Shown piece after piece: positions 18,173 to 27,008 of a DNA stretch of 64,000 nucleotides. Under the pieces are notes generated by a model. That model was not told the DNA's origin and made no database searches. It worked only from the letters and a program-made list of their open reading frames with translations. Source of the stretch: Streptomyces sp. NBC_01224 (GTDB lineage: Bacteria > Actinomycetota > Actinomycetes > Streptomycetales > Streptomycetaceae); the NCBI RefSeq assembly GCF_036002945.1, contig NZ_CP108529.1, positions 868,001 to 932,000 of the forward strand, in the 5' to 3' direction. The stretch's first letter is position 1; the number at the start of each line of letters is the position of its first letter. Position numbers and translations under genes: made by a program.

Positions 18173-18553
18173 CCCGCCCGGCCGCAGCCGGGGCATCCGG
18201 GAGATCAGGGCCTGGTAGGCGACCTCCGCCTCGAGTTCGGCCGGCAACGCGCCAAGGCAGTAGTGGATGCCCGCCGAGAACGACAGCGTGCCGTTGCGGT
18301 TGGCGCCGGTGATGTCGAACCGCGCGGGGTCGGTGAAGACCTCCGGGTCCCGGTCGGCCCCGGCGGCCACGATCGCCAGCTCGACCGGCTCGCGCACGAT
18401 CCGCCGACAGGTCTGTACGGGCGGGTCGTGGCGCAGGGTTTCGACGACCACGTTCTCGGCCAGTTCCGGGCGTTCGGCGACCATCCGCCATTGGGCGGGG
18501 CGACGCAGCAGCGCCAGGATGCCGTTGCCGATCAGGTTGACGGTCGTCTCCGT
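18173..18553 (-). pseudogene. C-terminal P450 fragment with internal deletion
   Basis: The reading frame enters inside the I-helix (TETTVNLIGNGILALL) and keeps the ExxR-like VVETLRHDPP and a heme-ligand segment SAGIHYCLG. It lacks the N-terminal half and has lost about 15 residues between EPVEL and DRDPEVF. The segment after the Cys is degraded (ALPAELEAEVAY). It cannot encode a working enzyme. It is more like a standard P450 than the gene at 10753, because it keeps the acidic I-helix residue. Confidence 0.7.
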
Positions 18554-18857
18554 GCACGAAGTTGCCGTTCGCTCGACTCCACCGGTGCGTGCTCCCTCAG
18601 CCTCCCGTGGGTGAGGCCGAGCGTAGGCACGGCCAACCCGGGCGGATACACCTAACCGCCGCCCCGGCAGACGAAACAGGGGGCCGGATCCGGGGCGCCG
18701 GGACCCGGCATACGGACGGCTGGGAGGCACGCGCGGCGGTTCGGGTGTCAACCGTTCGATCGCTGGATGTTCCACCGTTTGTCTGTCACCGGGTCGATCC
18801 GCGCGGCGCGGTGTCGGCCGGATACTGGTCGAACCCAAGAGGACGGAGACGGACACT
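18554..18857. other. Intergenic stretch before the ABC exporter
   Basis: About 300 bases upstream of the ABC ATPase gene. I see no gene, hairpin or repeat I can support. It should contain the promoter of the exporter genes. Confidence 0.4.
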
Positions 18858-19775
18858 GTGCCAGCGATCGTCGTATCGAACCTGCGAAAGCAGTACGGCC
18901 GGAAGGTCGTCGTGGACGACATTTCGTTCGAGGTCGAGGAGGGCGAAGTCTTCGGGATCCTCGGCCCCAACGGAGCCGGGAAGACGACGACGGTCGAGTG
19001 CATCGCCGGTCTGCGCAAGCCGGACGGAGGCAGCATCTCGGTGCTCGGTCTCGACCCGCAGCGCGACGCGGCCAAGTTGCGTCACATCCTGGGCATGCAG
19101 TTGCAGAAGAGCGAGATGCCGGACAAGCTGCGGGTCGCCGAGGCGATGGAGCTGTACGCCTCCTTCTACGACAACCAGGCCGACTGGCACGAGCTGCTCG
19201 CGGCGCTGGATCTGGGGGACAAGGCCGACAGTCCGTTCGACAGCCTCTCCGGCGGTCAGAAGCAGCGTCTGTCGATCGCGCTGGCGCTGGTCGGCAACCC
19301 GAAGGTCGCCGTACTGGACGAACTGACCACCGGACTGGACCCGGCGGCCCGCCGGGACACCTGGGGCCTGATCGAGCAGGTCCGCGACCGTGGCATCACC
19401 GTCGTCCTGGTCACGCATTTCATGGAGGAGGCCGAACGGCTCTGCGACCGGCTGGCCCTCATCGACGGCGGCGGGATCGTCGCGCTGGACTCCCCGGCCG
19501 GTCTGGTGGCCAAAGTGGACGCCGAGCAGAAAGTGCGCTTCCGGCCCACCACCACACTCGACGACGAACTCCTGGTCTCACTCCCGGAGGTGGTCTCCGT
19601 GGAGCGGCACGGCTCGCAGGTGGTGGTCACCGGCACCGGCAACCTGGTGCACGCGGTCACGTCGGTACTGGCGCGCAACCAGATCGTCGCCGCGGACCTG
19701 CGGGCCGAGCCGGCCAGCCTGGAGGACGCGTTCATCGCGCTGACCGGCCGCCGGTTCGACCACCCTGCCCCGTAG
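18858..19775 (+). CDS. ABC exporter ATP-binding protein
   Basis: A 305-residue ATPase with GTG start after GGAGACGG. The Walker A is GPNGAGKTTT, the signature LSGGQKQRLS, and the H-loop VLVTHFMEE. Walker B is followed by LDELTTGLD, with Leu replacing the usual Pro of LDEPTTGLD. The C-terminal extension (SLEDAFIALTGR) is the drug/antibiotic-exporter type. It pairs with the permease gene 55 bases downstream and precedes a two-component system likely to control or sense its substrate. Confidence 0.93.
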   Translation: MPAIVVSNLRKQYGRKVVVDDISFEVEEGEVFGILGPNGAGKTTTVECIAGLRKPDGGSISVLGLDPQRDAAKLRHILGMQLQKSEMPDKLRVAEAMELYASFYDNQADWHELLAALDLGDKADSPFDSLSGGQKQRLSIALALVGNPKVAVLDELTTGLDPAARRDTWGLIEQVRDRGITVVLVTHFMEEAERLCDRLALIDGGGIVALDSPAGLVAKVDAEQKVRFRPTTTLDDELLVSLPEVVSVERHGSQVVVTGTGNLVHAVTSVLARNQIVAADLRAEPASLEDAFIALTGRRFDHPAP

Positions 19776-19830
19776 CCCGACGGCTCCCTCGAAGCAGACC
19801 CCGGATCCCCCATAAGGAGACGAGACAACA

Positions 19831-20568
19831 GTGCGGGCGATGAACCGACTCACGGTCGTGGAGTTCAAACTCTTCCTGCGAGACCCCACCGCGTACTTCT
19901 GGACGCTGCTCTTCCCGGTCGCCCTCGTGGTGATCGTCGGAAGCCTCCCGGCGTCCCGTGAGGTCAGCGCGGAAATCGGCCGGCGCGGCATCGATTACTT
20001 CACGCCCGTCCTGGTGGTGCTGGCATTCGCGCTGGTCGGCCTGTTCATCACGCCGACCTACCTGGTGAGCTACCGGGAGAAGGGCATTCTGCGCCGGCTC
20101 TCGACCACGCCGGTGGGCCCGGCCCGGGTGCTGATCGCCCAGCTCGTGGTCCAGACGGCCGTCGCCGTCGCCACCACCGTCCTGGTGCTCGGCACCGCGG
20201 CGCTGCTCTGGGACGTCGAACTGCCGACCAACGCAGGCGGCTTCCTGCTCGCCTTCGTGCTCTCGGTCACGGCGGTCCTGGCCATCGGGCTCTTCCTGGC
20301 CTCGGTGATGAAGACCAGTAAGGCCGCCACCGGCGCGGGCAGCGTACTCTTCTTCCCGCTGATGTTCTTCGCGGGGCTCTACGTGCCCCGCGAGCAGATG
20401 CCCGCCGCGGTCAACCAGATCGGGGACTTCACGCCGCTGGGCGCGTCCGTCCTGGCTTTCGGCGACGCGGCCAGGGGCAACTGGCCCGGCATGACCGCGC
20501 TCCTGGTCCTGGCCGCGTACGCGGTGGTCTTCGGTGTCGCGGCCGCCCGTCTCTTCCGCTGGGAGTAG
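19831..20568 (+). CDS. ABC-2 type exporter permease
   Basis: A 245-residue membrane protein; GTG start after AAGGAG. It shows about six hydrophobic helices and the ABC-2 pattern: an N-terminal cytosolic stretch KLFLRDPTAYFWTLLFPVALVVI, a conserved REKGILRRLSTTPV loop, and a late LFFPLMFFAGLYVPREQMP segment. It forms the membrane part of the exporter with the preceding ATPase. The substrate is unknown. The adjacent decayed biosynthetic genes make a resistance or export role possible. Confidence 0.92.
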   Translation: MRAMNRLTVVEFKLFLRDPTAYFWTLLFPVALVVIVGSLPASREVSAEIGRRGIDYFTPVLVVLAFALVGLFITPTYLVSYREKGILRRLSTTPVGPARVLIAQLVVQTAVAVATTVLVLGTAALLWDVELPTNAGGFLLAFVLSVTAVLAIGLFLASVMKTSKAATGAGSVLFFPLMFFAGLYVPREQMPAAVNQIGDFTPLGASVLAFGDAARGNWPGMTALLVLAAYAVVFGVAAARLFRWE

Positions 20569-20636
20569 GCCGGGACATCATGACCGCATATGGTCTTGAG
20601 CGGACTTCCTGAACCACACGGGGGCTGGGGATCAAC

Positions 20637-21872
20637 ATGAAGAGCGACGAACCGATCGACCTCCGCCGTTTCTTGGCCCCCCTGCCCCTGGCGCTGCTGG
20701 GTGTGGCCACCGCGCTGTGCCTCGTGCAGCCCGACGAGGGCGCGGTGAACGCACGCGCTGCTGTCATCCCCCTGGTCGCGGTGACCGCTGTGTGGACGCT
20801 CGCCATGTACACACTGCGGTCACGGGAATGGACCAACCGCACCGGACCGATGCTGACCTATGTGGCGGTCCAGCAGATCCTGGCCGCGGTGCTGATGACG
20901 CAGCATCCGATCTTCTTCGTGTTCGCCGTGATCGGGTTCGTCCAGGCGTACGATCTGCTCCCGCCTCAGTGGGCTTTCGTCAGCATCGGCGCCACCTCGC
21001 TGATGATCAACCTGATCCCCGGCGGAGTACCCGACACCTCGGAACGGATCGCGGTCGCGGTCGCGTCCGTGTGCCTTCAGACGTTCCTGATCGGCTGGTT
21101 CGGCAACCTCTCGCACCGCTTCAACGAACGCAGCGAGGAACGCCGGCGGCTGGTCACCAAGCTGAAGACCGTTATCGCGGAGAACAACGGCCTGCACGCC
21201 CAGTTGCTCACCCAGGCCCGGGAGGCGGGCATCCAGGACGAGCGGCAGCGCATGGCCCGGGAGATCCACGACACCATCGCCCAGGGACTGGCCGGGATCA
21301 TCACGCAGCTCCAGGCCGCGGACAAGGCCCGGGAGCGGCCCGACCGACGCGAGTGGCACCTCGAGCAGGTGCGGGCGCTGGCCAAGGAGGGCCTCGCGGC
21401 GGCCCGGCGGTCGGTGGCCGCGCTCCAGCCGGCGGAACTGGACGAGGCGCACCTGCCGGGCGCGATCCACGACCTCGCGCAGCGATGGTCGTCCCTCCAG
21501 GGCGTCCCGGCGTGCGTCGAGGCTACGGGCGACCCGGTCCCGTTGCTGACGGAGATCGAGGTCGCTCTCTTCCGGGTCGCCCAGGAGACGCTCGCCAACG
21601 TCGCGAAGCACGCCGGTGCCAGTAAGGTCGGACTGACCATTTCCTACCTGGAGGACACGGTCATGCTGGACGTTCGCGACGACGGCGTCGGCTTCACCGT
21701 GACCGAGCACAGCGAACCGCCGCCGGGGAACGGCGACAGCGGCTTCGGGCTCAACGGCCTGCGGCAGCGGCTCGACCGGGTGCTGGGGACGCTGACCATC
21801 GAGAGCGCCCCCGGCTCGGGCACCGCGATCAACGCGAGCGTGCCCGCGATCCGCCGGGGCGGTGGCGAATGA
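20637..21872 (+). CDS. Sensor histidine kinase, NarL/DesK class
   Basis: A 411-residue protein. Residues about 15-160 hold five or six membrane helices. The HisKA_3 dimerisation motif follows in ERQRMAREIHDTIAQGLAG, where the His is the phosphoacceptor. The HATPase has N-box FRVAQETLANVAKHA, DVRDDGVGF and GFGLNGLRQRL. It autophosphorylates and passes the phosphate to the response regulator encoded four bases back (ATGA overlap). It follows the ABC exporter on the same strand, so exporter control by this pair is a reasonable inference. Confidence 0.94.
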   Translation: MKSDEPIDLRRFLAPLPLALLGVATALCLVQPDEGAVNARAAVIPLVAVTAVWTLAMYTLRSREWTNRTGPMLTYVAVQQILAAVLMTQHPIFFVFAVIGFVQAYDLLPPQWAFVSIGATSLMINLIPGGVPDTSERIAVAVASVCLQTFLIGWFGNLSHRFNERSEERRRLVTKLKTVIAENNGLHAQLLTQAREAGIQDERQRMAREIHDTIAQGLAGIITQLQAADKARERPDRREWHLEQVRALAKEGLAAARRSVAALQPAELDEAHLPGAIHDLAQRWSSLQGVPACVEATGDPVPLLTEIEVALFRVAQETLANVAKHAGASKVGLTISYLEDTVMLDVRDDGVGFTVTEHSEPPPGNGDSGFGLNGLRQRLDRVLGTLTIESAPGSGTAINASVPAIRRGGGE

Positions 21873-22507
21873 GCGAACAGCGGGCACCGGTCCGGCTGCT
21901 GATCGTGGACGACCATCCGATCGTCCGCGACGGCCTGCGCGGCGCGTTCACCGGCAACCCCGAATTCGAGGTGGTCGGCGAGGCGGGCAACGGCGCGGAA
22001 GCCCTCGACCTGGTCACGGAGCTGGAGCCCGACCTGGTGCTGATGGATCTGCGCATGCCCGTGATGGACGGCGTCACCGCGATCCAACGGCTCAGCGAGA
22101 CGGCACCGGACGTACGGGTGCTGGTGCTGACCACCTTCGATACCGACAACGACGTGCTGCCCGCGATCGAGGCAGGCGCCACGAGCTACCTGCTCAAGGA
22201 CGCGCCTACGGAAGAACTGCTCCGCTCGGCCCGGGCAGCGGCACGTGGTGAGGCGGTGCTCTCCCCCGCCGTCACGAGGCGTCTGATGGACCGGGTACGG
22301 CGGCCGAGCAACGGCGTACTGAGCGCACGGGAGCTCGAAGTGCTGCGCCCCATCGCGAACGGCTCGTCCAACAAGGAAGTGGCGAGCCAGCTCTTCATCA
22401 CCGAGGCCAGTGTCAAGACGCACCTGCTGCGTATCTACGACAAGCTCGGGGTGCGTGACCGGGCCGGCGCGGTCGGCGAGGCGTTCCGTCGTGGCCTGGT
22501 GACCTGA
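21869..22507 (+). CDS. Response regulator, NarL/LuxR type
   Basis: A 212-residue protein. The receiver domain has DDH near the start, the phosphoacceptor Asp in VLMDLRMPVMDG, Thr in VLTTFD and Lys in YLLKDAP. The C-terminal LuxR helix-turn-helix is at about residues 150-205 (LSARELEVLRPIANGSSNKEVA). The start overlaps the kinase stop. Within the HTH region, LRPIANG replaces the common LR.VA.G, a minor change. Confidence 0.95.
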   Translation: MSEQRAPVRLLIVDDHPIVRDGLRGAFTGNPEFEVVGEAGNGAEALDLVTELEPDLVLMDLRMPVMDGVTAIQRLSETAPDVRVLVLTTFDTDNDVLPAIEAGATSYLLKDAPTEELLRSARAAARGEAVLSPAVTRRLMDRVRRPSNGVLSARELEVLRPIANGSSNKEVASQLFITEASVKTHLLRIYDKLGVRDRAGAVGEAFRRGLVT

Positions 22508-22569
22508 GCCCGGACGTCCGCCGACCGTACGCCGTGCCGCGACGACGGTGGCTCGGAACTGAGAGGTGA

Positions 22570-22665
22570 TCAGCTCCCGAGCTCATCGTCGATCAGCGCG
22601 AGGATGTCGTCCACCGTCGCGGACTCGAGATCGCTGTCGTCGTGGCCGTCGAGCGGTCCGTCGCC
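22570..22665 (-). pseudogene. C-terminal tail resembling a modular polyketide synthase
   Basis: The minus strand reads GDGPLDGHDDSDLESATVDDILALIDDELGS to a TGA stop. This pattern, an acidic linker then LESAT..DI..LID.ELG, is typical of the last residues after the final ACP of type I modular PKS proteins. No ACP or other domain is visible upstream in frame, so at most the end of a gene survives. Identification rests on a 30-residue pattern and could be chance. Confidence 0.4.
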
Positions 22666-22771
22666 ATGCCCACGCCACCGGCGGCGGCATGCGCGCCACG
22701 CTCCCTGCCGAGCCCGATCGTGGTCACCCGCTGACGCCGGTCGTGGAGCGCTGGTCCCCAGGAATGATCAA

Positions 22772-22803
22772 GGGGCCGCTCCGGATTTCTCCGGAACAGC
22801 CCC
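22772..22803 (-). terminator. Terminator hairpin downstream of tRNA-Pro
   Basis: On the minus strand GGGGC-TGT-TCCGGA-GAAA-TCCGGA-GCG-GCCCC folds into two stacked stems around a GAAA loop, 20 bases past the tRNA 3' end. It is followed by TTGAT. Confidence 0.6.
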
Positions 22804-22823
22804 CGACCTACGACTCCTTCGAG

Positions 22824-22897
<74 letters not shown>

Positions 22898-22947
22898 CTG
22901 CGATTCCCCCCAGTGTTTCCGGGCGGCTGCGCAGGACAAACATTACC

Positions 22948-25581
22948 TCACTCCGAGGACTGGATCGACGCCCGTGCCTGGTGGGCGCGGTTTGCCAGGG
23001 ATTCGGCGCCGCACGCCGTGGCCAGTTTGTGGGCTCTGGCGAGTTCGCGCGGGGAGCGGATCGCGATGCCGTAGTCGACGAGGACCAGGGCGTGTTCGTA
23101 CGCGGACGGGGACGCTTCCAGGTGGCGGACCGACTCGGCCAGCAGATGGGTGGCGTCCTCGGCGCGAGCGAAGAGGGCGACACAGCGCAGGGCCTCACCG
23201 ATCGCGGTGTCCGTGCCGAACCGTTCGGCGTGCACCCGGGCCGAGGTGGCGAGTTGGGCGGCCCGGCTCGGGTCCTCCTCGGCCAGTGCGCGGGCGAGAT
23301 CGCCGGCCCAGGGCGCCCATACGCCGTTGAACCTGCCGCGGGGTTCGAGGGCCTGACCGGCCGCTTCGAGTTCGGTGACCGCTTCCTTCGTACGGCCTTC
23401 CGCCAGCAGCAGCCGTCCGCGGACGCACGGCGCGTCGGGCAGCACCATCGCGCTGGGGTAGGGCGAGCCGAAGTCGTAACGGTCGGCGAGCTCGCGCGCC
23501 TCGCCGACACGGCCGCGGGCGACCAGTGTGTCGATCAGCAGACAGGCCGCGTCCCAGTGGACGGGAAGTCCACTGCCGACACGGTCGGCGAGGCGCAGTC
23601 CTTCGCGGAGGAAGCCCTCCGCCTCGGCCAGCCGGCCGCGACGGCGGTGGACCAGCCCGAGCAGGGTGTGTGCGAACGCGAGATGTGCACCGCTCCAGCC
23701 CGAGATCTCGAAGGCGCGGACGGCCTCGCCGAAGAGTTCCTCGGCCCGGTCCAGCTGGTCCGTGAAGGCGTAGGTGATGCCGACGAGGGTCGGGAGCTCG
23801 AAGCCCCACTCGGCGTCGGTCCAGCCGAGCCCGCGGGCGGGGTGGCCGTCGACCAGGGCGCGTTCGCAGAGGTCGACGATGAGCTGGGAGTTCTCGCCGC
23901 GCATCATGGCGTCGAAGGCGCGGATGGTGAGCAGGGCGCGCTCGGCGTTGTCGCGGCCGGACAGATGGTCGGCGTTCCGGGCGAGCCTGGCGGAACGGGC
24001 GGGTCCGTCGTCCTCGGCGGCCTGCATGCCCTCCCAGAGGAAGTGGGCCGCCTGGAGCCGCATCAGGCCGGGGCCGGGGGCGGTGTGTGCGGCCTCGACG
24101 GCGAGGGCGCGTGCCGCTTCCTTCAGCTGGTTGTTGTGGGAGTGCGCGGCCGCGAGCCGGAAGGTGGCGTCGACCCGCTGGTCCTCGGAGAGTCCGGGCA
24201 TCTCAAGGGCGGCCCGCAGATGCTGGACGGTGGTGGCCGGGGAGCTGAGCAGCGTGGCGCAGCCCAGTTCGTACAGCAGAGTGGCCTTGACCCGTTGGCG
24301 CGGTGGTTCTTGCAGGGCGCGTTCGAGGCAGCGGCGGGCGGCCTCCGGGGCACCGACCGCGAGGTGCTGTTGGGCTGCTTCGCGGAGCTGCTCGACCAGT
24401 TCCTGGTCGTCGTCGGGGTGCACTTCGAGGAGGTGCCGGGAGGCCGCGGCGGCGCCGAGTCCCGCACGGGTGATCGCCCAGGCGGCCCGGCCGTGCATGG
24501 CGGTACGGGTGGCCGGCGGGATGGAGCGGTACACCGCGGTGGCGATCAGCGGGTGGACGAACTCCAGCGGGTCGAAGCCGGTGACGATACGGGCTTCGCG
24601 CAGCCGCGCCGTGCAGTCGGCGGCCTCGGCGGGGCTCATCCCGGCGAGGGTGGCGGCGAGATCCTGCGAGATGTCCGTGCCGAGCACGGCGGCGGCCCAG
24701 GCGAACCGGTTGGCGTTGGTACCGAGCCGTTCGAGCCGGGCGACGAGTCCGCTGCCGCGGGCCGTTGCACCGAGTTCGCGCAGCAGCCCGGCCGACTCCT
24801 CAAGGGGCGCCAGTTCGCGGTCCTGGACCTTGGCGACGAGTTCGACCGCCTCGTAGGGGTTGCCGCCGGTGACGGCCCACACCTCGCGGCAGAACGGGTC
24901 GTCGGCATGTTCGCCGAGGCCTGCGCGGACCAGTTCCGCGGTGGCGTCCGGGGTGAGGGCGCGCAGCGCGACCCGGACCTGGGAGGGGTGGGCGCCGCCC
25001 GATCCGCTCTCCTTCTGCCGTGCTGCCAGTTCTTCCGGCCGGTGGGCCTGGACGACCAGGACGGGCAGTTCGCCGAGGCGTGCGGTGAACGAGGCGAGCC
25101 AGGCGAGGGATTCGCCGTCCGCCCAGTGTGCGTCGTCGACGATGAGCACCGGCGGACGGTGGCTCAGCCGGGATGCGAGCCGGGAGACGACCCAGTCGAG
25201 GCCGTCCCGCACACCCTGCGGATCGGGCTGCGGACCGCTCGGTTCGGCGAGTCCGAGTGCGGGCGCGGTGATCTCGTACCAGGCTCCGAACAAGGCCCGT
25301 ACCTCGTCGGGCGGGAACTGGTCGAGTGCGGGCTGCAGCAGCTGGCGTACGACGTGGAACGGCACGGACGTGACCGTTTCGCCGCCACGTGCGGACCAGA
25401 CCGTGCAGCGGTCGGCGGCCATCGCCTGGATCTCGGCGAGCAGTGCTGTCTTGCCGATGCCTGCCTCGCCACTGAAGATCAGTAACCGGCCTGCCGCCTG
25501 GGCGCCGCAGAGGGCGTCCACGGCTTGTGCGGCAGCGGCGAGCTCCGGTTCGCGCTCGTACAGCGGCCGGGACTGCTTCAT
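22948..25581 (-). CDS. LAL-type large ATPase/TPR regulator lacking the LuxR HTH
   Basis: An 877-residue protein; the ATG sits after GGGGAGGGTAGGG, and the long upstream in-frame extension is not used. The N-terminal AAA/NACHT-like domain has Walker A GEAGIGKTALL and Walker B VLIVDDAHWADG. The rest is helical TPR-like repeats, as in MalT/LAL regulators. LAL proteins normally end in a LuxR helix-turn-helix of about 60 residues. This one stops at RAHQARASIQSSE, before that domain, only 50 bases from tRNA-Pro. It may be a non-DNA-binding relative or a 3'-truncated gene. Confidence 0.85.
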   Translation of the reverse strand: MKQSRPLYEREPELAAAAQAVDALCGAQAAGRLLIFSGEAGIGKTALLAEIQAMAADRCTVWSARGGETVTSVPFHVVRQLLQPALDQFPPDEVRALFGAWYEITAPALGLAEPSGPQPDPQGVRDGLDWVVSRLASRLSHRPPVLIVDDAHWADGESLAWLASFTARLGELPVLVVQAHRPEELAARQKESGSGGAHPSQVRVALRALTPDATAELVRAGLGEHADDPFCREVWAVTGGNPYEAVELVAKVQDRELAPLEESAGLLRELGATARGSGLVARLERLGTNANRFAWAAAVLGTDISQDLAATLAGMSPAEAADCTARLREARIVTGFDPLEFVHPLIATAVYRSIPPATRTAMHGRAAWAITRAGLGAAAASRHLLEVHPDDDQELVEQLREAAQQHLAVGAPEAARRCLERALQEPPRQRVKATLLYELGCATLLSSPATTVQHLRAALEMPGLSEDQRVDATFRLAAAHSHNNQLKEAARALAVEAAHTAPGPGLMRLQAAHFLWEGMQAAEDDGPARSARLARNADHLSGRDNAERALLTIRAFDAMMRGENSQLIVDLCERALVDGHPARGLGWTDAEWGFELPTLVGITYAFTDQLDRAEELFGEAVRAFEISGWSGAHLAFAHTLLGLVHRRRGRLAEAEGFLREGLRLADRVGSGLPVHWDAACLLIDTLVARGRVGEARELADRYDFGSPYPSAMVLPDAPCVRGRLLLAEGRTKEAVTELEAAGQALEPRGRFNGVWAPWAGDLARALAEEDPSRAAQLATSARVHAERFGTDTAIGEALRCVALFARAEDATHLLAESVRHLEASPSAYEHALVLVDYGIAIRSPRELARAHKLATACGAESLANRAHQARASIQSSE

Positions 25582-25689
25582 CCCTACCCTCCCCAAAGTG
25601 GTGCGGATGACTGTCGACACTAGTCGTGCGCGGGGGTCCACGGACAGTGGTTCGGACAGTTCGCCGCAGGTGCGGGGCACAATCGAGAG

Positions 25690-26208
25690 GTGGACGAGAC
25701 TCGCAGGGACCGCGACGCCGAGGGCCGTGCGCGCAATGCGCGCCCCCGTGACGGGCTGGGACGCCCCCTGCCGTACGGGGCACCGGGAGTGGATCGGCAG
25801 CCCGAGGGTGTGACCCGTACCCCCGAGGAGACCCTGCGTGAGGCGCAACGGCTGCTGGACGCGGGAATGCCGTTCCATGCGCACGAGGTGTTCGAGGATG
25901 CGTGGAAGTCGGGCCCGGTGGCGGAACGAGAGTTGTGGCGCGGTCTTGCGCAGCTGGCCGTGGGGCTGACGCATGCGGCGCGGGGCAATACGACAGGTGG
26001 GGCCCGGCTGTTGCGACGGGGCGCAGCGGCGCTCGCGGGGTTCGGGACCACCCGCCCTCACGGGATCGGGGTCGACGGGCTGATCGGCTGGGCCGAGGAG
26101 CTGGCGGGGCGGGTCGAGGCGAAGAAGGCCTGCGGCGCGGACGCGGCGCGTGCGCGGCCCGTCGACGCGGCCGGCGAGGCGCCGTGTCTGCGGGCCGGGG
26201 GCCGGTAG
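25690..26208 (+). CDS. DUF309 domain protein
   Basis: A 172-residue protein; the GTG start overlaps a GAGAGG ribosome site. The DUF309 core is clear at about residues 45-105: FHAHEVFEDAWKSGP, then LWRGLAQLAVGLTHAARGN. The function of the family is unknown; it is a small helical domain. The C-terminal 40 residues are low-complexity Ala/Arg. It is divergent from the ATPase gene and 43 bases before the cobF-type gene. Confidence 0.8.
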   Translation: MDETRRDRDAEGRARNARPRDGLGRPLPYGAPGVDRQPEGVTRTPEETLREAQRLLDAGMPFHAHEVFEDAWKSGPVAERELWRGLAQLAVGLTHAARGNTTGGARLLRRGAAALAGFGTTRPHGIGVDGLIGWAEELAGRVEAKKACGADAARARPVDAAGEAPCLRAGGR

Positions 26209-26251
26209 CCCGGACGCCCGGGGCGGTGGGGCATGGGGCAGACTCGGTGCG

Positions 26252-27007
26252 GTGAGAAAGATCTATGTCATCGGTATCGGCGCGGGCGACCCCGACCATC
26301 TGACCCTCCAGGCCGTCAAGGCGCTGAACCGGACGGATGCGTTCTTCATCCTCGACAAGGGTGAGGAGAAGTCCGATCTGACCGGGCTGCGGCGGGACAT
26401 CCTCGATGTGCATGTGAAGAACACCTCGTACCGGCTCGTCGAGGCACGGGATCCGGAGCGGGACCGCAGGACGTCGGACTACTCACCCGCGGTGGACGAC
26501 TGGCGCGGGCGCCGTGCGGATCTGTACGAGCGGTTCATCGCGGAGGATCTCGGTGCGGACGAGTGCGGGGCGTTCCTGGTCTGGGGCGATCCCGCGCTGT
26601 ACGACTCCACGCTCGGTATCCTCGAAGAGATCCTCGACCGGGGTTCGGTCGCCTTCGACCACGAGGTGGTCCCCGGGATCAGCAGTGTCTCCGCGCTGCT
26701 GGCCAAGCACCGGACGGGGCTGAACCGGGTGGCGAGGCCGGTGCAGATCACGACCGGCCGGCGGCTGGCCGAGGGCTGGCCCGAGGGGGTCGACGACGTG
26801 GTGGTGATGCTCGACGCACGCCAGGCGTTCACCCGTCATCTCGACCAGGACCTCTACATCTACTGGGGCGCGTATGTGGGGACCGAGGACGAGATCCTGG
26901 TCTCCGGGCGCCTCTTTGAGGTGTCGGACCGGATCGAGGAGATGCGGGCCGAGGCGCGCACCCGAAAGGGCTGGATCATGGATACGTATCTGCTGCGCCG
27001 CGGCTGA
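26252..27007 (+). CDS. cobF: Precorrin-6A synthase (deacetylating), CobF-type
   Basis: A 251-residue tetrapyrrole methylase with GTG start. It opens with KIYVIGIGAGDPDHLTLQAVKAL, the SAM-binding glycine motif of corrin methylases, and continues with FLVWGDPALYDST and VVPGISSVSALLAKH. Aerobic-pathway CobF methylates C1 of precorrin-5 and removes the acetyl group to give precorrin-6A. The convergent next gene is the matching precorrin-6A reductase, which strengthens the call. No other cobalamin genes or riboswitch are visible nearby. Confidence 0.88.
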   Translation: MRKIYVIGIGAGDPDHLTLQAVKALNRTDAFFILDKGEEKSDLTGLRRDILDVHVKNTSYRLVEARDPERDRRTSDYSPAVDDWRGRRADLYERFIAEDLGADECGAFLVWGDPALYDSTLGILEEILDRGSVAFDHEVVPGISSVSALLAKHRTGLNRVARPVQITTGRRLAEGWPEGVDDVVVMLDARQAFTRHLDQDLYIYWGAYVGTEDEILVSGRLFEVSDRIEEMRAEARTRKGWIMDTYLLRRG

Positions 27008-27008
27008 A

